Source: Georgenia ruanii (lineage in GTDB: Bacteria; Actinomycetota; Actinomycetes; Actinomycetales; Actinomycetaceae). From it: 64,000 nucleotides of DNA. Position 1 is the first letter of the stretch. Each line of letters opens with the position of its first letter. The stretch is taken from NCBI RefSeq assembly GCF_009193175.1, contig NZ_VUKE01000019.1, forward strand, positions 1 through 64,000. The letters run 5' to 3'. Below are positions 61,710 through 64,000 of the stretch, one piece after another. Below the pieces are notes generated by a model, which was given only the letters and a program-made list of their open reading frames with translations, made no database searches and was not told the DNA's origin. The position numbers and the translations under genes were made by a program.

Positions 61710-62171
61710 TCACTCCTCGCCGATGTCCTCGTTCCACAGCTCCGGCTCCGCGGCGATGAAGTCGCGCATGAGGGTCACGCACTCGGCGTCGTCGAGCACG
61801 ACGACCTCGACGCCGCGCTCGCGCAGCAGGTCCTCCCCGCCGCGGAAGGTCCGGTTCTCGCCGATGACGACCCGCGGGATCTTGTAGAGCAGGATCGCGC
61901 CGGTGCACATGTCGCACGGCGAGAGCGTGGTGACCATGGTGGCCCGCGCGTACACCGACGCGGGCAGCCGGCCGGCGTTCTCCAGGCAGTCGGTCTCGCC
62001 GTGCCGGATGGCGCTGCCGTCCTGCACCCGCCGGTTGCGGCCGAGCGCGAGCACCGCCCCGTCAAGGACCAGCGCCGCCCCGATGGGCACGCCGCCCTCG
62101 GTGCGGCCGGCTCGGGCCTCGGCGCGGGCCAGGGCGAGGGCGTCGGCGTCGGTGAGCGCACGGGTCTCCAT
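61710..62171 (-). CDS. nucleoside/cytosine deaminase, yeast Fcy1-like
   Basis: A 153-residue zinc deaminase of the cytidine-deaminase fold. The zinc motif is HGETDCLENAGRLP (His57, proton-shuttle Glu59) and TTLSPCDMCTGAILLYKIPRVVIGEN (Cys86, Cys89). The C-terminal part with VEVVVLDDAECVTLMRDFI and PELWNEDIGE matches the yeast cytosine deaminase Fcy1 ending nearly word for word, and Fcy1 is unrelated to the CodA enzyme of most bacteria. It probably deaminates cytosine (and 5-fluorocytosine) or a related base; guanine deaminase or TadA-like activity is less likely. An ATG nine bases upstream is an alternative start. Confidence 0.88.
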   Translation of the reverse strand: METRALTDADALALARAEARAGRTEGGVPIGAALVLDGAVLALGRNRRVQDGSAIRHGETDCLENAGRLPASVYARATMVTTLSPCDMCTGAILLYKIPRVVIGENRTFRGGEDLLRERGVEVVVLDDAECVTLMRDFIAAEPELWNEDIGEE

Positions 62172-62260
62172 GGGGGCCATCTTGGCGGGTGGCCAACCTC
62201 ACCGGCGGCAGGCGCCTCCCTCGTGTCTCGGGATCGGACACGGTGCGCCAGAATCATCTC

Positions 62261-63472
62261 GTGCTAGGGCCCTACCGCCAGATCCTGTCCCTCCCGGGCG
62301 CCCTGGCCTTCTCCGCCGCCGGGCTCCTCGCCCGCTTCCCCGGCGGGATGATCAGCCTCGGCATCATCCTCATGCTCTCCGCCCTGACCGGCTCCTACGC
62401 CACCGCTGGGTCGGTGGCGGCCACGTTCGTCGTGGCCCAGGCCGTCTGCGCCCCCCAGCTGGCCCGGCTCGTCGACCGGCACGGCCAGGCCCGCGTCATG
62501 GCGCCCTCCCTGACCCTGAGCGCCGCGGGCCTGCTCGGCCTGGTCCTCGCCGCCGTCGCCGGCGCCCCGGCGTGGACCCTGTACGCCACCGCCGTGGTGG
62601 CCGGCGCCACCGTGGGCGCCATGGGCGCGCTCGTCCGTGCCCGGTGGAGCCAGGTGGTGCAGAACCCCGGCGAGCTCCACCGCGCCTTCTCCCTGGAGTC
62701 CGCGCTCGACGAGTTCACCTTCGTCGTCGGGCCGGTCGTCGCCACCATGCTGGCGACGGGGGTGGCGCCCTGGGCCGGCCTGGTGCTCGCGCTCGTCCTC
62801 GTGGTCGGCGGCGGCTACACCTTCCTCGCGCAACGGGCCACCGAGCCGCCGCTCGTCGTCCTCGAGGGCCGCGCCGCCCGCGGCTCGGCCATGCGCTCGG
62901 CCGCGATGGTCGGCCTGGTGGGCGTGTTCATCTTCGTGGGCAGCATCTTCGGCGCCAGCGACGTCGCGACCGTCGCCTTCACCGCGGAGCAGGGACGCCC
63001 GGGCGCGGCGGGCATCCTCCTGGGCATCTTCGCCACCGGGTCGATGATCGCCGGGCTGCTCTACGGCGCCAAGGTGTGGGAGGGGCCCGCGTGGCGGCGC
63101 TTCCTGCTCGGCGTCGTCGTGCTGGCGGTGGGCAGCGGGCTGTTCCTGCTCGTCGGCTCGCTCGCCGTCATGGCCGCGGTGATGTTCGTGACCGGCTTCG
63201 CCATCTCCCCGACGATCATCAACGGCAACGCGATCATCCAGCACATCGTCGCGCCCGGCCGGCTCACCGAGGGCCTGACCTGGCTGAGCACAGGGATCAA
63301 CCTCGGCGTCTCGGCCGGCGCGTCGGTGGCGGGGGCGATGATCGACCGCGCCGGCTCGGCCGGCGGCTTCGGGACGGTCGCGGTCTCCGGCCTGCTCGCC
63401 GTGCTCGCGGCCCTGTTCACCGCGCCGGTGCTGCGCCGCCGTGCGGGGCGTGACCACCCCCACGTGCCCTGA
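62261..63472 (+). CDS. MFS transporter
   Basis: A 403-residue, 12-helix major facilitator protein. A short N-terminus (YRQILSLPGALAFSAAGLLARFPGGMISLGIIL) leads into TM1; the loop ARLVDRHGQARVMAPSLTL carries a motif-A-like element, and a long basic segment (QRATEPPLVVLEGRAARGSAMRSAAM) forms the central cytosolic loop. It resembles sugar- or drug-efflux MFS proteins of actinobacteria; the substrate is unknown. The GTG at 62261 is preferred over a 24-codon extension to 62189 because the family begins at LGPYRQIL and CAGAAT lies six bases upstream (leaderless). It is divergent from the cytosine deaminase gene, so the two could be linked in nucleobase handling, but that is speculative. Confidence 0.87.
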   Translation: MLGPYRQILSLPGALAFSAAGLLARFPGGMISLGIILMLSALTGSYATAGSVAATFVVAQAVCAPQLARLVDRHGQARVMAPSLTLSAAGLLGLVLAAVAGAPAWTLYATAVVAGATVGAMGALVRARWSQVVQNPGELHRAFSLESALDEFTFVVGPVVATMLATGVAPWAGLVLALVLVVGGGYTFLAQRATEPPLVVLEGRAARGSAMRSAAMVGLVGVFIFVGSIFGASDVATVAFTAEQGRPGAAGILLGIFATGSMIAGLLYGAKVWEGPAWRRFLLGVVVLAVGSGLFLLVGSLAVMAAVMFVTGFAISPTIINGNAIIQHIVAPGRLTEGLTWLSTGINLGVSAGASVAGAMIDRAGSAGGFGTVAVSGLLAVLAALFTAPVLRRRAGRDHPHVP

Positions 63473-63544
63473 CACCGGGCTCGACCTGCGGCCCCCGACC
63501 GGCCGGGGCAGGATCGAGGCGAACCCGAGCAAAAGGAGCAGACT

Positions 63545-64000
63545 GTGGCACGCAGCGTCGCCGAGCACCTCGTCAACCAGCTGGTCGCCGCCGGGGTCGA
63601 ACGCATCTACGGCATCGTGGGCGACTCCCTCAACCCCGTCGTCGACGCCGTCCGGCGTACCCCGGGCATCGACTGGGTGCACGTGCGCCACGAGGAGGCC
63701 GCGGCCTTCGCGGCCGGGGCGGAGGCGGAGGTCACCGGCCGGCTGACGGCCTGCGCCGGCTCCTGCGGGCCGGGCAACCTCCACCTCATCAACGGCCTGT
63801 ACGACGCCAACCGCAACAGGGTCCCGGTCGTGGCCATCGCCTCGCACATCCCCAGCGACCAGATCGGGACCGAGTTCTTCCAGGAGACCCACCCGGACCG
63901 GATCTTCACCGAGTGCTCGGTTTACTCCGAGATGGTCTCCGACCCAGGCCAGGTGCCCCGAGTCACCCGCACCGCCATCCAGCACGCCGTCGCCGCGCCC
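63545..64000 (+). CDS. poxB: pyruvate dehydrogenase (quinone)/pyruvate oxidase, 5' part
   Basis: The first 152 codons of a thiamine-diphosphate enzyme, running off the window. SVAEHLVNQLVAAGVERIYGIVGDSLNPVVDAVRR and the ThDP glutamate in VRHEEAAAFAAGAEAEVTG (Glu at about residue 50), then CAGSCGPGNLHLINGLYDANRNRVPVVAIASHIPSDQIGTEFFQETHPD, fit PoxB (about 575 residues), which oxidatively decarboxylates pyruvate to acetate and passes electrons to quinone at the membrane. AAAAGGAGCAGACT before the GTG is an excellent ribosome-binding site. An acetolactate synthase is less likely given the HIPSDQIGTEFFQE segment. Confidence 0.92.
   Translation, partial: MARSVAEHLVNQLVAAGVERIYGIVGDSLNPVVDAVRRTPGIDWVHVRHEEAAAFAAGAEAEVTGRLTACAGSCGPGNLHLINGLYDANRNRVPVVAIASHIPSDQIGTEFFQETHPDRIFTECSVYSEMVSDPGQVPRVTRTAIQHAVAAP

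Overview
The window is very GC-rich actinobacterial chromosome. Three things point there: dense GTG/ATG starts with 1-4 nt gene overlaps, an actinobacterial-type LexA box, and several families that are characteristically actinobacterial (DUF222/13E12, a MoeZ-type MoeB-rhodanese, DUF5926, an F420-dependent nitroreductase, an O-A-F-G-J-L-S-K style gas-vesicle cluster). The linkage of serS, a HAD phosphatase, a diacylglycerol kinase, pheA, a large membrane protein and a family-2 glycosyltransferase suggests Micrococcales (Cellulomonas/Georgenia-like); this is inference, not proof. No insertion sequence, prophage, CRISPR array or plasmid backbone was seen.

Layout. 1-1.9 kb: 3'-truncated DUF222 nuclease-family gene. 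2.1-7.0 kb: alpha/beta hydrolase, MarR-DHA2 efflux operon, DinB protein, F420-type reductase. 7.1-18.6 kb: molybdenum island with moeZ, moeA, moaC, mobA, a methyltransferase, mog, an unrelated ABC exporter pair, a HTH-TOBE regulator, modA and a fused modBC. It is interrupted by a multiply damaged NarL-type response regulator. 18.7-24.4 kb: DUF488, GAF-LuxR regulator, ribonuclease Z, maleylacetate reductase, a coiled-coil protein, an SOS-boxed small protein and DUF2231. 24.7-29.6 kb: a MalT/LAL-type LuxR regulator with a three-gene target operon behind a 28-bp perfect palindrome. 29.9-32.3 kb: UvrA2. 32.4 kb: tRNA-Arg(ACG). 32.6-39.3 kb: a ten-gene leftward gas-vesicle operon. 39.6 and 40.4 kb: tRNA-Ser(GCT) and tRNA-Ser(TGA). 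41.7-46.6 kb: sugar ABC importer operon with an AGE-family isomerase. 46.8-55.0 kb: HAD, serS, diacylglycerol kinase, pheA, membrane protein, glycosyltransferase. 55.2-57.7 kb: MarR and a soluble PQQ glucose dehydrogenase. 57.8-64 kb: DUF5926, rhodanese, phosphoglucomutase, frameshifted GNAT, yeast-type cytosine deaminase, MFS transporter and the 5' part of poxB.

How genes work together. The molybdenum island couples molybdate uptake (ModA, ModBC, with a TOBE regulator) to late cofactor steps (MoeZ, MoeA, MoaC, Mog, MobA); no molybdoenzyme lies in the window. The gas-vesicle operon is the most distinctive system. It holds three GvpA-fold genes, of which one carries a Cys4 zinc ribbon and one carries two predicted PH/GRAM-like domains, with two GvpF/L, GvpG, GvpK, GvpO, an SRPBCC protein and an acidic membrane-anchored protein, but no GvpN. 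The sugar operon has a binding protein, two permeases and an isomerase but no ATPase, so it presumably borrows a shared one.

Two window-wide patterns stand out. Many genes have a TAnnnT -10 element 6-7 nt before the start codon, implying leaderless mRNAs. Unrelated short tandem repeats repeatedly sit on or just after stop codons.
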